DNA of 64,000 bases from Clostridiales bacterium (GCA_029256575.1 JAQSXR010000003.1:124001-188000); one strand, 5' to 3'; counted from the stretch's first letter, positions 9,106 through 19,889 are shown. Notes: generated by a model not told the origin, from the sequence alone. Translations and numbers: made by a program.

Positions 9106-10818
9106 ATGAAAAAAAAACGAGAAAGCACCTACAAACAAAGGATATTAAAGGAATCTATTAAGAAAAGGCTTAATAACTCATTCTTAAAATTAAGCATAGC
9201 AATTGGAATTATCATGATATTTGGATTGATATCTTTGATTCTGAACGCAACAATTGTTAAGACTTTCTACAATGAAGCATTTACTTCATCTGTCTTTTCA
9301 CAAAAATGCAAAACATACATAGTTTCAATTCAAAATAATATAAATAACGCACTTGCAACAGAATTTAAGTCTGATAAAGAATTATATTCAAAAATGGCCG
9401 AAACAAATAGTGAAAAATTTAATGAAGCTTTAAAAATACTAGATGATTCGTTTGGAAATGAAAAATTAATGAATGATATATATACTATTGTTGAAGACAT
9501 TGATCCATATAGAATTAAAATTTTTACTTTGTTATTAGAAGAAGCATCAAAACGTGAAGTAGAATCAATTATGAAGTATGAATATACAGTAAGGGCTGAC
9601 AGTATTATTTCTAACTTAGACAATATATCTGAACAAGCAGATAAACTTACAAAAAAGCACATATTAAATACTGAAATACTAATTTATTCCTGTATATCTG
9701 TTTTTATTCTTGCAGCAATATTTATAATGCTTATTCTAAAAAAAATGTCAAAGAAAATAATTAGCGGGATTAATACCCCTGTTTCAGAATTGGAAGAGGC
9801 ATTATCTAGAGTATCGCAAGGATATTTAGACAATGAAATTAAATATGATATTGATGATGAACTTGGAATATTAGCTAATAGAACAAGGGATACCATGACT
9901 GAGTTAAAGATATATATTAATAATATATCAGATACTCTAACGAAATTAGCGAAAAAAGACTTAACTGTTTCAGTAGACATTGAATATAAGGGTGATTTTG
10001 AACCTATTAAATCTGCACTTTTGTATATAACCGATGCATTTAATAAGATAATATATGCAATTAAGGAATCTGCTAAGCAAATTACATCTGGAGCACAGCA
10101 TATTGCAGAAAGTGCACAAGCACTATCTGAAGGGGCACAAGATCAGGCGTCTGAAGTGGAAGGCTTAGTTTCAACGATTAACGAAGTTGCGGAAGAAGTT
10201 AGTGGCAATGCTGTAAGAGCACAAGATGTAGCAAAATTAACTGAAAAAACAGTTATTGAAGTAGAAGTAGGAAATAATAGCATGAAATCTTTATTAGGTG
10301 CAATGGAAAAAATATCGAATCAATCGAATCAAATTGCTCAAATTATTAAGGTGATTGATGAAATATCAGAACAAACTAATTTATTGTCATTGAATGCTTC
10401 AATTGAAGCAGCTAGAGCAGGCGAACAAGGAAGAGGCTTTGCCGTAGTAGCTTCTGAAATAGGTAAACTTGCGGCAGCATCTGGAGAAGCTGCTAGAAAT
10501 ACACACAAATTGATTTCAGATAGCATATTTGCGGTAAATGAAGGATCAGACCTTGCGAATGCAACTGCAAAAGTATTAAACAATATTGTAGAATCATCTA
10601 CAAAAACAAGCGAGCTAGTTACTGATATATCAAATTCTTGCATTTCGCAAGATAGTAACTTACAAAATGTATTAAACCAAGTGAATCAAATATCAAGAGT
10701 AGTAGAGATAAATTCTGCGGCTTCGCAAGATAGTTCAGCAGCCAGCCAAGAACTTTTAGCACAAGCAGACACACTTTTATCAGAAATGAACGAATTCATT
10801 TTAACAAAATACAACTAA
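9106..10818 (+). CDS. Methyl-accepting chemotaxis protein (membrane, HAMP + signalling domain)
   Basis: Hairpin-tip sequence [42 protein letters not shown]; two TM segments and HAMP. Confidence 0.94.
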   Translation: MKKKRESTYKQRILKESIKKRLNNSFLKLSIAIGIIMIFGLISLILNATIVKTFYNEAFTSSVFSQKCKTYIVSIQNNINNALATEFKSDKELYSKMAETNSEKFNEALKILDDSFGNEKLMNDIYTIVEDIDPYRIKIFTLLLEEASKREVESIMKYEYTVRADSIISNLDNISEQADKLTKKHILNTEILIYSCISVFILAAIFIMLILKKMSKKIISGINTPVSELEEALSRVSQGYLDNEIKYDIDDELGILANRTRDTMTELKIYINNISDTLTKLAKKDLTVSVDIEYKGDFEPIKSALLYITDAFNKIIYAIKESAKQITSGAQHIAESAQALSEGAQDQASEVEGLVSTINEVAEEVSGNAVRAQDVAKLTEKTVIEVEVGNNSMKSLLGAMEKISNQSNQIAQIIKVIDEISEQTNLLSLNASIEAARAGEQGRGFAVVASEIGKLAAASGEAARNTHKLISDSIFAVNEGSDLANATAKVLNNIVESSTKTSELVTDISNSCISQDSNLQNVLNQVNQISRVVEINSAASQDSSAASQELLAQADTLLSEMNEFILTKYN

Positions 10819-10904
10819 TACAATAGCATACCATAATATTAAAACGAATAAATAGCTAACTTCCCACATATATTTTACTACTAATAATATGGGAGGTTAT
10901 TGTT

Positions 10905-12380
10905 TTGGAACAATACGATATTTATAATGATATAATGGCGAGAACAAACGGCGATATATACATAGGTGTTGTAGGACCAGTAAGAACAGGTAAATCTACT
11001 TTTATAAAGAGATTTATGGACTTACTTGTTCTACCAAACATTGAAAATGTACATAGTCGTGAACGGGCGAAAGATGAATTACCACAAAGTGCGGCGGGGA
11101 AAACTATAATGACTACAGAACCAAAGTTTATACCGAAGGAAACCACCACGATAAAGCTACAAGATGGTATTGAATTTAACGTTAGGCTAATTGATTGTGT
11201 TGGGTATATGGTTGATGGAGCATCTGGTCATATTGAAAATGATCAAGAAAGAATGGTAAAAACACCTTGGTTTGATCATGAAATACCTTTTACACAAGCA
11301 GCGGAAATGGGTACGAAAAAGGTTATCAATGATCACTCAACAATAGGTATTGTAATCACCACTGACGGTTCAATCGGTGAAATTCCAAGGCAAGGATATA
11401 TAGCGCCTGAAGAAAGGACAATAAATGAATTAAAGAAGATAGGAAAACCATTTATTGTTTTGCTAAATTCATCAAGGCCTTATGCGGATGAAACGAAGAG
11501 ATTACAAACTGAATTAGAAGCAAAGTATGGAGTTACAGTTTTAGCAGTAAACTGTGAGCAATTGAGAAAAGATGACATAGCTAAAATAATGGAAAACATA
11601 CTTATGGAATTCCCGGTAAGTGAGCTTAATTTCAAGATTCCAAAGTGGGCAGAAATGTTACCTGATAATCATTGGTTAAAGTTAGATCTAATTGATAATA
11701 TTAGAGATATTTTTGCTAGAATAAATGTAATTCGGGATGTAAATAATGATAACTTCAATACGAGTAGTGAATTTATTAATAAGATGACCTTAGAAAAGAT
11801 TGATATGTCAAAAGGTTGTGCGAAAGTAAATGTAGAATTTGATGATTCAAATTATTACAAAGTATTAAGTGATATACTAGGGAAAGAAATTAAAGATGAA
11901 TATCATTTTATTACAATGCTCAAGAAATATTCAAATATGGAAACAGAATACAATAAAGTTTCACACGCTCTTGATGCAGTAAAATTCAAAGGGTATGGTG
12001 TTGTTACGCCAGTACTTGAAGAAATCAGATTATCAGAACCAGAATTAATTAAGCACGGAAATAAATATGGAATTAAATTAAAAGCTACAGCTCCTACTGT
12101 TCATATGATTAGGGCTAATATTGAAACGGAAGTTGCTCCAATTGTTGGAAGTGAACAACAAGCAACAGATATGGTTAATTTCTTTAAAGATGAAATGGCA
12201 TCAGGATCAAAACAAATTTGGGAATCAAATATCTTTGGTAAATCATTGCAACAATTAGTGGATGAAGGATTAAATAACAAGATATATAAGATGACCGATG
12301 AAAGTCAATTGAAGCTACAAGAAACACTACAAAGGATTATTAATGAAGGAAATGGCGGATTAGTTTGTATAATAATTTAA
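10905..12380 (+). CDS. spoIVA: Stage IV sporulation protein A (TTG start)
   Basis: MEQYDIYNDIMARTNGDIYIGVVGPVRTGKSTFIKRFMDLLVLPNI and GIVITTDGSIGEIPR...; near-invariant SpoIVA sequence. Confidence 0.97.
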   Translation: MEQYDIYNDIMARTNGDIYIGVVGPVRTGKSTFIKRFMDLLVLPNIENVHSRERAKDELPQSAAGKTIMTTEPKFIPKETTTIKLQDGIEFNVRLIDCVGYMVDGASGHIENDQERMVKTPWFDHEIPFTQAAEMGTKKVINDHSTIGIVITTDGSIGEIPRQGYIAPEERTINELKKIGKPFIVLLNSSRPYADETKRLQTELEAKYGVTVLAVNCEQLRKDDIAKIMENILMEFPVSELNFKIPKWAEMLPDNHWLKLDLIDNIRDIFARINVIRDVNNDNFNTSSEFINKMTLEKIDMSKGCAKVNVEFDDSNYYKVLSDILGKEIKDEYHFITMLKKYSNMETEYNKVSHALDAVKFKGYGVVTPVLEEIRLSEPELIKHGNKYGIKLKATAPTVHMIRANIETEVAPIVGSEQQATDMVNFFKDEMASGSKQIWESNIFGKSLQQLVDEGLNNKIYKMTDESQLKLQETLQRIINEGNGGLVCIII

Positions 12381-12386
12381 TATAAA

Positions 12387-12426
12387 AAATAAATACCTGT
12401 AATATTCTACAGGTATTTATTTTTTC
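12387..12426 (+). terminator. Intrinsic terminator after spoIVA
   Basis: aaataaatacctgta-atattc-tacaggtatttatttttt. Confidence 0.85.
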
Positions 12427-12526
12427 TTGAATGATATATAATTGAACAAACTATGACGACGTTGACAACTTCTTTCGAATTGGATTATAATGAACAAGTA
12501 AAAATTCAAAAACAGGAGATACCAAT

Positions 12527-12898
12527 ATGAATAAAGTAGTTTCAACAAATAATGCACCACAAGCAATAGGTCCATATTCACAAGCAATTATTATCAATGA
12601 ATTAGTTTTTACATCTGGACAAATTCCATTAACTGCTGCAGGTGATGTAGTAGAAGGTAATATTACAGTTCAAACGGAACAAGTTATGAAAAATTTAGAT
12701 GCAGTGTTAACAAAAGCTGGAAGTTCCTTTACAAAAGCGATTAAAACCACTTGCTTTTTAGCGGATATGGCTGATTTTGCAGATTTTAATTTGGTATATG
12801 CTAAGTATTTCACAGGTAAGCCAGCACGTTCTTGTGTAGCTGTAAAAACATTGCCTAAGAATGTTTTATGTGAAGTTGAGGTTATTGCATCGCTATAA
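12527..12898 (+). CDS. ridA: RidA family reactive intermediate/imine deaminase
   Basis: NAPQAIGPYSQAI, VFTSGQIPL, KTTCFLADMADFADFN, PARSCVAVKTLPKNVLCEVEVIA. Confidence 0.94.
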   Translation: MNKVVSTNNAPQAIGPYSQAIIINELVFTSGQIPLTAAGDVVEGNITVQTEQVMKNLDAVLTKAGSSFTKAIKTTCFLADMADFADFNLVYAKYFTGKPARSCVAVKTLPKNVLCEVEVIASL

Positions 12899-12936
12899 TA
12901 TTGCATATACTGTATAAAAACTAAAAGGGTGGTACT

Positions 12937-13623
12937 ATGCGTTCTCTTAATATGAGGTATCGATATTCGCATTTTAGATATTATGCAGATAACATTATTA
13001 GATATATATTTTTTATATTTTGCTGTGTAGTTGTAATCATAATCGAAATGTTAGTAATCAATAAATATTTAGGTAAAACACCTATTGCAAAAGATAGATC
13101 TGATAAAATTACAAAAACTCATTATTCAAATGTTTTAGAGGAAGCGGAGTATTTTCCAATCCCTGAAAATCTAAATACTACAGGAGTAACGTATAGTTAT
13201 ATTGATTCTTTTGGTGATCCTAGAACATACGGTGGGGATCGTCAGCATCAAGGAATTGATATTATGGATGATAGTAATACAAGAGGGTACTTTCCGATAA
13301 TTAGTGTATCAAAAGGTGAAGTTGAAAATATTGGATGGATAGAAAAGGGCGGATACCGAATAGGAATACGATCAGAGAGTGGTTATTACTATTATTATGC
13401 GCATCTTTCTTCCTACGCATTGGATATGGAGATTGGTAAACAAGTTGTTGCGGGTGAATTATTAGGATTTATGGGTGATACAGGATATAGTGAAATCGAA
13501 GGAACGACTGGGAACTTCCCTGTACATTTGCATTTTGGTATCTGTTTAAAAGAGGATGAATGGTTAAATCCATATGAAATATTACTGGAACTCGAAAACC
13601 GTAAACTAAAGACGAAGTATTAA
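12937..13623 (+). CDS. Membrane-anchored M23 family (LytM-like) peptidase
   Basis: N-terminal TM; QHQGIDIMDD ... YYYYYAHLSSYALDMEIGKQVVAGELLGFMGDTG ... PVHLHFGI. Confidence 0.88.
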   Translation: MRSLNMRYRYSHFRYYADNIIRYIFFIFCCVVVIIIEMLVINKYLGKTPIAKDRSDKITKTHYSNVLEEAEYFPIPENLNTTGVTYSYIDSFGDPRTYGGDRQHQGIDIMDDSNTRGYFPIISVSKGEVENIGWIEKGGYRIGIRSESGYYYYYAHLSSYALDMEIGKQVVAGELLGFMGDTGYSEIEGTTGNFPVHLHFGICLKEDEWLNPYEILLELENRKLKTKY

Positions 13624-13663
13624 CAAACTCATAATGAGTACATAATTTTAAAGAGGGAATGAC

Positions 13664-14515
13664 ATGAAAAGGCCTGCTAAATTAAATAAAAAAACCAGAT
13701 TATCTATCTTAACGATTGTAGCAGTCTTACTAATAGTTGCTATAATAATATATAACAAAAACCTAAATGCTCAATATTTTCGACCAGATTATAAACAAGA
13801 AGATGTAACGAGTATCCTTAATCAAGAATATATATCAGAAGAGGACTACGAGTATATATTAAAACAAACAGGATTAGGAAAAGATGTAATTGATACATTA
13901 TTACAAGAGCAAGATGGAATAGAAGAGATTAAAGACTATCAAGCTAATTTTTTTGGTGAACGAGAAATAGTCAAAGATAAAATAAACTTAATTACAAACG
14001 AAGATAAATATATATCCAATTCATCTGGTTTGCCAAATACCTTTCCGATGGAAAATATTAAAGATGGGTATATTTTAATTACAACCTCAACTTTTACAGC
14101 GGGTTATAGGCATGGTCACGCAGGATTGGTTATAGATGCGGAGAACGGAATTGTATTAGAATCTCTAGAACCTGGAACTGTATCAAAACAACAAAAATTA
14201 GAGGATTGGTTGGATTTTCCCAATGTTATAATACTTAAACTAAAAGGTGTTCCAGATGCAAAACATGCTAAAATAGCGGACTATGCTTCATCGCATCTAA
14301 GAGGATATAAGTACAATTTATTTTCAAGTAAGAATAAAGGTGTTATCAAAGAAAAAACATATTGCTCATTACTAATATGGCAAGCCTTTAAAGAATATGG
14401 TTATAATCTAGACTCTGACAAAGGATTTTGGGTAACTCCAGAGGATATAGGAAATAGTGATTTATTAGAAGTAGTATATGCATCAGGAGTAGATCCAATT
14501 AATAGATGGAATTAA
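13664..14515 (+). CDS. YiiX-like permuted NlpC/P60 (papain-fold) hydrolase, membrane anchored
   Basis: N-terminal TM; HGHAGLVID (catalytic His) then TYCSLLIWQAFKEYG (catalytic Cys); permuted Cys/His order. Confidence 0.7.
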   Translation: MKRPAKLNKKTRLSILTIVAVLLIVAIIIYNKNLNAQYFRPDYKQEDVTSILNQEYISEEDYEYILKQTGLGKDVIDTLLQEQDGIEEIKDYQANFFGEREIVKDKINLITNEDKYISNSSGLPNTFPMENIKDGYILITTSTFTAGYRHGHAGLVIDAENGIVLESLEPGTVSKQQKLEDWLDFPNVIILKLKGVPDAKHAKIADYASSHLRGYKYNLFSSKNKGVIKEKTYCSLLIWQAFKEYGYNLDSDKGFWVTPEDIGNSDLLEVVYASGVDPINRWN

Positions 14516-14516
14516 A

Positions 14517-14664
14517 GAATGATACAATGGGGACGGTTCTTTTTGTATCACTTTAATACAAAGGGGACGGTCCTCGAGGACCGTCCCCTTTATATCATGT
14601 TGATACAAAAAGAACCGTCCCTAATGTATCAACATGATACAAAAAGAACCGTCCCCATTGTATT
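14517..14664. repeat. REP-like element cluster 1: inverted arrangement of about 30-bp units tgatacaatggggacggttctttttgtatca
   Basis: 14522-14550 and 14635-14663 are perfect 29-nt inverted repeats; an extra inverted unit at 14601-14631; central 32-bp perfect palindrome 14560-14591 (aaaggggacggtcctcgaggaccgtccccttt). Confidence 0.95.
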
Positions 14665-14666
14665 AC

Positions 14667-16503
14667 TTAATATATGAATGGTACTGTTGAGCTTAGTATT
14701 GTATGCTCGTAGCCCATTTGATTTACAGCTATTTCATCTAAAATATTTAACTTTGAAATATCAAAATCTGATAAAACTAATAGATTTGGAGTTTTATATT
14801 CTGTTGCGAATAAGTCTCCATTTATTGAAACTTTACTATAATCGGTAAAGTTTGCCCCTTCGATATAAAGTAAATCATCTTCGATATAAACATTATTTAT
14901 TGTTATAGGTTTAATTCCTAATTGCAAGTCTGTTGCTTCAAAAGGATTAATTTCATTATAAACAAATCTATCACCGTATAACATATCGTATTGTAAAAGT
15001 TCTAAATTTGTTAAGTATTCTTCTTTATCGCTATTTCCTTGATGAAATTTCATTAGTGTTCCAATATTAAGATCAATTTTATCAAAGATCGAAGAGGTTA
15101 ATTGGAAAGCTTGAAGTTCTTTGTCTTCTTGATCTAACCCAAAGTTATCCCAAATCACATATTCTGTTTGAAAAATTGAGTTATTCTTTAAATCTTCTTC
15201 TTTTAGATTAAGGCTAGGAAGATGGTCACCATAGAGAACTAAGATTGTTTCTTCACCATATGCTTCAAGCGCTTTAATTAAATCACCAATAAATATATCC
15301 ATTTCATATGTTTGATTAATAAAATACTCATATTCATTTTTTACTTCTGTACTATCAATTCCTGAGATCTGAATCTTAGGATTCTCAAGTATTGGTTCTT
15401 CTGGATATGGCCCGTGTCCTTGAACAGAAATAGTATAGATAAAATCATTTTCTGTAGTTGAATTAAGAGCCGATAGTATTTGTTCTGTTAATATTTTATC
15501 CTTTGCCCATTCAGTAGGTGTAAATTCACTTACATTCATATACTCAATTGCAGTGAACGTATCGAAGCCAAGTTGGGAGAAGATATGATTTCTATTATAA
15601 AAAGTAGTTTCGTTATTATGAATTGCATGTGCTTTATACCCTATTGATTTTAGATTAAAGGCAATACTTTCAGCAGTTGTTTTCTTAAGAATCGTTTTAT
15701 AAGGATATTCGCCAGTTCCAAAAAAGTCTAAATTCATTCCAGTTATTATTTCAAATTCTGAGTTAGCAGTACCGGCACCAATTGTTGGAACGTTCAAAAA
15801 ACCAGAAGAGTAGTTTTGTTTTAATTTTGTGAAATTTGGAACTGGATCTTCTGATAAAATAACATTTGATAATAATTTCGCATCAAAGAATGATTCAAGT
15901 TGAAGCATTATAATATTTGGCTTTTTTGTTACGTTTTTTTGTTTCGGTAAATTCTTAATTATGTTATCAATAGTTTCTTTATTATAATCTATTGGTTTAT
16001 CCATACCTGAATTTAATAAAGTGGTGGAAAAGCAATAAGTAAAACCATAATCTTCATATGCATAAGCTATGTTGACGAATTTACTAGATAACATACCAGT
16101 TTTAAAATTTATCATTGTCAATGCAGTGAAAGAACATAAATAAATCGTAATTAAGGCTAAATTCTTGCGATAATTTATTTTTTCTTTATGCTTTGGAGCT
16201 AGAATCCATAAAGCTAAAAATGCACAAGGAAAGTACAACACCATTCGTAATTCCAGCAGTTAACCAAATAGTACATATAAATACATATGTAAATATTCTT
16301 CTTTTTACTAAAAGTACAATTAGAAAAGTTGAGAGTATTATCAATACATTATATATAAATAAAAATGGATGAAGGAACAAATACGTAAGCGCTCCGATAA
16401 ATGAATTCCTATTAAAAACTTCTATAATAAATGTTATGATGATAGCCAGAATTATGGGTGGCTTAATCGAATTTATATTAATATTTTTTATACGTCTAAT
16501 CAT
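14667..16503 (-). pseudogene. LTA synthase family (LtaS/phosphoglycerol transferase-like) sulfatase-fold membrane protein, split into two frames
   Basis: N-terminal membrane part in ORF 16186-16503 (-), and the rest with catalytic domain (NIIMLQLESFFDAKLL, VPTIGAGTANSEFEIITGMN, VQGHGPYPEEP, LVLYGDHLPSL) in ORF 14667-16244 (-) in another frame. Confidence 0.75.
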
Positions 16504-16699
16504 AAAATCACTCCTTTATGAATCAATACATTACTATATTACAATTATCTAGAATATGATACTGTTATTTTAATTATTTGTCAATCCAAATAAAACAAAA
16601 ATCGATAGAAGATGAAGGAAATCTGTGATATAATTCTCAATAGGCGTCGTTAGGGACTATTAATCATATGTTTATGATTCTAGTCAAGGAGGGGAAGTA

Positions 16700-17704
16700 T
16701 TGAATTATATAGGTTCGAAACAATCGTTAATTGATTTTATATCAAACACAATCTTAGAGGTTGTCGGTGAAGAGCAAGAGGATTTAGTGTTTGCTGACTT
16801 ATTTGCTGGAACGGGAGCAGTGGGGGGTAGTTTTAAACAAAAAGGTTTTAGAGTAATCTCAAATGACATACAATATTATAGTTATGTACTTAACAAACAT
16901 TTTATTGAAAATATTCCACCAATTTCTTCGAAAGACTTTAGCTACTTAAATAATCTAGAACTAATTGAGGGTTTTATATATAATAACTATTGTGCTGGTT
17001 CTGGCTCAAAAAGAAATTATTATTCCGATCTCAATGGGAAAAAGTGTGATTCAATCAGAATTGAAATTGAACGACTTAGAAAGAATAACGAAATCAATGA
17101 AAATGAGTATTTTTATTTGCTTGCAAGTCTTATTAATTCAATTGACAAATGTGCAAATACTGCTTCCGTTTATGGAGCTTTTTTAAAGCATATTAAGAAA
17201 GTAGCGATAAAAGAATTTAAATTTGAATTATTACCTATTATTAGTGGTAGAAATGATGGGAAAGTATATAATGAAAACATTAATGATATAATGGATAAAA
17301 TAGAGGGGGATATTCTTTACCTGGACCCACCTTATAACGAAAGACAATATTGTACCAATTATCATGTGCTTGAAACTATCGCACTTTATGATAATCCTGT
17401 TCTTTATGGAAAGACTGGATTAAGGGAATATATAAATCAAAAAAGTGATTTTTGTTCTAAAGTTAAAGTAAAAAGTGTATTTGAGGATATTATAAGTCGT
17501 GCTAAATTTAAGTACATTTTTCTAAGTTATAATAATGAAGGTTTAATGTCACTTGAAACAATTAAAGAGATAATGTCCAAATACGGAGAATATAAAATGT
17601 TTACAACAGAATATAGGCGTTTTAGAGCTGATAAGGAACAAAACAGAAATCATAAAGCGAAAGCAACAACAGAATACCTACATTGCATTGTTAGGAGAGA
17701 TTAA
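16700..17704 (+). CDS. DNA adenine (N6) methyltransferase, D12/Dam-like class (TTG start), orphan
   Basis: MNYIGSKQSLIDFI, FADLFAGTGAVGGSFKQKGF, ILYLDPPYNERQYCTNYHVLETIALYDNPVLYGKTGLR; SD aaggagggg. Confidence 0.92.
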   Translation: MNYIGSKQSLIDFISNTILEVVGEEQEDLVFADLFAGTGAVGGSFKQKGFRVISNDIQYYSYVLNKHFIENIPPISSKDFSYLNNLELIEGFIYNNYCAGSGSKRNYYSDLNGKKCDSIRIEIERLRKNNEINENEYFYLLASLINSIDKCANTASVYGAFLKHIKKVAIKEFKFELLPIISGRNDGKVYNENINDIMDKIEGDILYLDPPYNERQYCTNYHVLETIALYDNPVLYGKTGLREYINQKSDFCSKVKVKSVFEDIISRAKFKYIFLSYNNEGLMSLETIKEIMSKYGEYKMFTTEYRRFRADKEQNRNHKAKATTEYLHCIVRRD

Positions 17705-17708
17705 TAGA

Positions 17709-18803
17709 ATGAAAAAATTACTTAGAACAATAATCATTCTTTTTATTGCGATAGTTATATTCTTTTTGGTTAAATATTTTGGAAGTAATTTTGTAATGGT
17801 TTTATATAACAGTGGGGATGCTGTTGATTACTCGATCGATACCCCAGTTAAGAAATACGAAACTGTAAAATCAGAAGATGAAGTTCTCTATGCCCTTGAT
17901 AGAATGCAAAACAATTTACAACCTGTAATGTTAATTCGTTATTCAAATATAGATATGGAACAGATTAATCTTGATAAATATTTGCAAACAAACAACAATA
18001 TAGCTAAGGTAAATATAACTTATTCAAAAGAATATATTAATATTAATTTGGAATACAGGCTTTGGTACCAAGTATCTAGGCTCCATGATTCAATTTCTGT
18101 AAAAAAGCATGTAAGTAAAGAAGCATTAGAACTAGCATTAATTGCGGACGAAATAATTGATGAAATTATAACGAATACAATGATTGATTATGAAAAAGAA
18201 AAAGCAGTCCATGACTATATCGTTCTTAACACAAAGTATGGTACTGAAGTAGGTGAAGCTGCATATACAATTACTGGTGTGCTACAAGAGAATATTGCAG
18301 TGTGTCAAGGATATGCTGAAACATTTAAAATGTTTATGGACTTACTTGGAATAGAGTGCCACCTGGTTCTTGGAGAAGCAAGCGAAGATCATGAATGGAA
18401 TATTGTTCGTATTGATGGAGCGTATTATCATGTGGATGTAACATGGGATGATCCAACACCGGATTCAGAAGGTGAAGTTAGTTACTTATATTTTAATGTT
18501 CCAGATTATATTATTGCGGAAGACCATAAATGGGAGACAGATAATTATCCTATATGTGATTCAACAAAGCATAATTATTTTAAGAAGGCTGGAGTATGGA
18601 TTAATTCTTTGGAAGAATTAGAGAAAAAAATCTATAGTGACTATACGAATAACAAGAAAGAGATTGAGATTTTCTGCGGATTTGAATTAGAAAAAGGAAC
18701 TTCAGTTAGTGAATTAGCGATAGCATTTTTACAAGACTTAGGATATTATGGGAAAATTAAATATGTAGTGAAAGAGAATTATTGCAAGCTAATGTTGGAA
18801 TAA
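17709..18803 (+). CDS. Membrane-anchored transglutaminase-like domain protein
   Basis: N-terminal TM; KAVHDYIVLNTKYG, NIAVCQGYAETFKMFMDLLGIEC, EDHEWNIVRIDGAYYHVDVTWDDP (Cys-His-Asp). Confidence 0.88.
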   Translation: MKKLLRTIIILFIAIVIFFLVKYFGSNFVMVLYNSGDAVDYSIDTPVKKYETVKSEDEVLYALDRMQNNLQPVMLIRYSNIDMEQINLDKYLQTNNNIAKVNITYSKEYININLEYRLWYQVSRLHDSISVKKHVSKEALELALIADEIIDEIITNTMIDYEKEKAVHDYIVLNTKYGTEVGEAAYTITGVLQENIAVCQGYAETFKMFMDLLGIECHLVLGEASEDHEWNIVRIDGAYYHVDVTWDDPTPDSEGEVSYLYFNVPDYIIAEDHKWETDNYPICDSTKHNYFKKAGVWINSLEELEKKIYSDYTNNKKEIEIFCGFELEKGTSVSELAIAFLQDLGYYGKIKYVVKENYCKLMLE

Positions 18804-18885
18804 TATTGCTTTATTTTAAATCCTATGTTTTAATAATTAAGGTAAATTAATTTAGTAAAATAAAATAATATAAAAGGGGATTTTT

Positions 18886-19779
18886 ATGAAGAAAATAGTT
18901 AGTTTAATATTAACGTTAGTTTTAGTAATTGCAATGTCATCTGTAGCTGCAGCAACAAGTGATGACTTAACACAAACAACAGAAGTAAAAGAAGCAGGAG
19001 TTGTTATTAAAGCTCCAACAGATTGGTTTATATTAACCAGAGATTTGACATCTGAAACACCAGCAATTATAGCATTAGGTATTGATCCAGTTGCGCTTAA
19101 AGCTCAATTTGAAACTGCAAATATATATTTCAACTCATTACCTGCTGATGCGAGTTCCGAAATTGTACTTACGATGCTATCAAATGTTCAAACAAAATTA
19201 GTTCCAAATTATAATGACCTTACAGATGCACAGTTAGAAGAAGCAAAAGAAGAAATTCTCTCAACTGTTGTTGAAGAATCAGAAACCTCTTTAGGTGTTA
19301 TCTATACAAAATCAGATATTTTCAAAAATGATAAAGCAACCTTTATCGTATCATCAGTTGAACAATCCTATGCCGGTACTACTATTTATGGTTTATCATT
19401 TACAACATTTATTTATGGTAGAAATTATAATTTCACATTTAACTCATATACAGGTCCAGTTACTCCTGAACAAGAAGCACTGTTTACACTTATAGTTGAT
19501 AATGCTGAATTTTCAGAAACAGTAGAAGCAGCTAATGTAGAAGAAGTTGTAGTTGACGAAGAAGAAGATGAAGTAGATCCTGATACTGCGGTAACAGATG
19601 AGGATGAAGATTCAACGACAAAAGATGATGATAAAGAAGATGTAAAAGATGAGAACACTGAAAGCGATAATTCAGATGAAGACAATAATACAATTCTAAT
19701 CGTGAGTATTATTGCGGGTGCAGTAGTTCTTATTGGAGCTTTTATATCTATAGTTTTAATCGCTAAGAAAAAGAAATAA
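18886..19779 (+). CDS. Secreted/type I membrane protein of unknown function with acidic low-complexity stalk and C-terminal TM
   Basis: Signal peptide (MKKIVSLILTLVLVIAMSSVAAA), Asp/Glu-rich linker (VVVDEEEDEVDPDTAVTDEDED...), C-terminal TM + KKKK. Confidence 0.7.
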   Translation: MKKIVSLILTLVLVIAMSSVAAATSDDLTQTTEVKEAGVVIKAPTDWFILTRDLTSETPAIIALGIDPVALKAQFETANIYFNSLPADASSEIVLTMLSNVQTKLVPNYNDLTDAQLEEAKEEILSTVVEESETSLGVIYTKSDIFKNDKATFIVSSVEQSYAGTTIYGLSFTTFIYGRNYNFTFNSYTGPVTPEQEALFTLIVDNAEFSETVEAANVEEVVVDEEEDEVDPDTAVTDEDEDSTTKDDDKEDVKDENTESDNSDEDNNTILIVSIIAGAVVLIGAFISIVLIAKKKK

Positions 19780-19790
19780 GCAGATTATAT

Positions 19791-19817
19791 GAGAACCATC
19801 GAAAGGTGGTTCTTTTT
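19791..19817 (+). terminator. Intrinsic terminator
   Basis: gaaccatc-gaaa-ggtggttc followed by tttttt; supports a downstream start for cls. Confidence 0.85.
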
Positions 19818-19889
19818 TATTGCCAAAACCTTGGAAATGTAATAAAATTTATATTGATGCATTATTTACTAGACGAAAGGGGTGTAAGT

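Noticed and set aside
14517-14664. Possible CRISPR array
   Set aside because: Repeats are inverted, nearly contiguous, with no unique spacers and no cas genes; a REP-like cluster fits better.
19425-19685. Ser-rich 86-aa antisense ORF
   Set aside because: Antisense of the Asp/Glu-rich stalk codons, which mechanically read as Ser/Thr.
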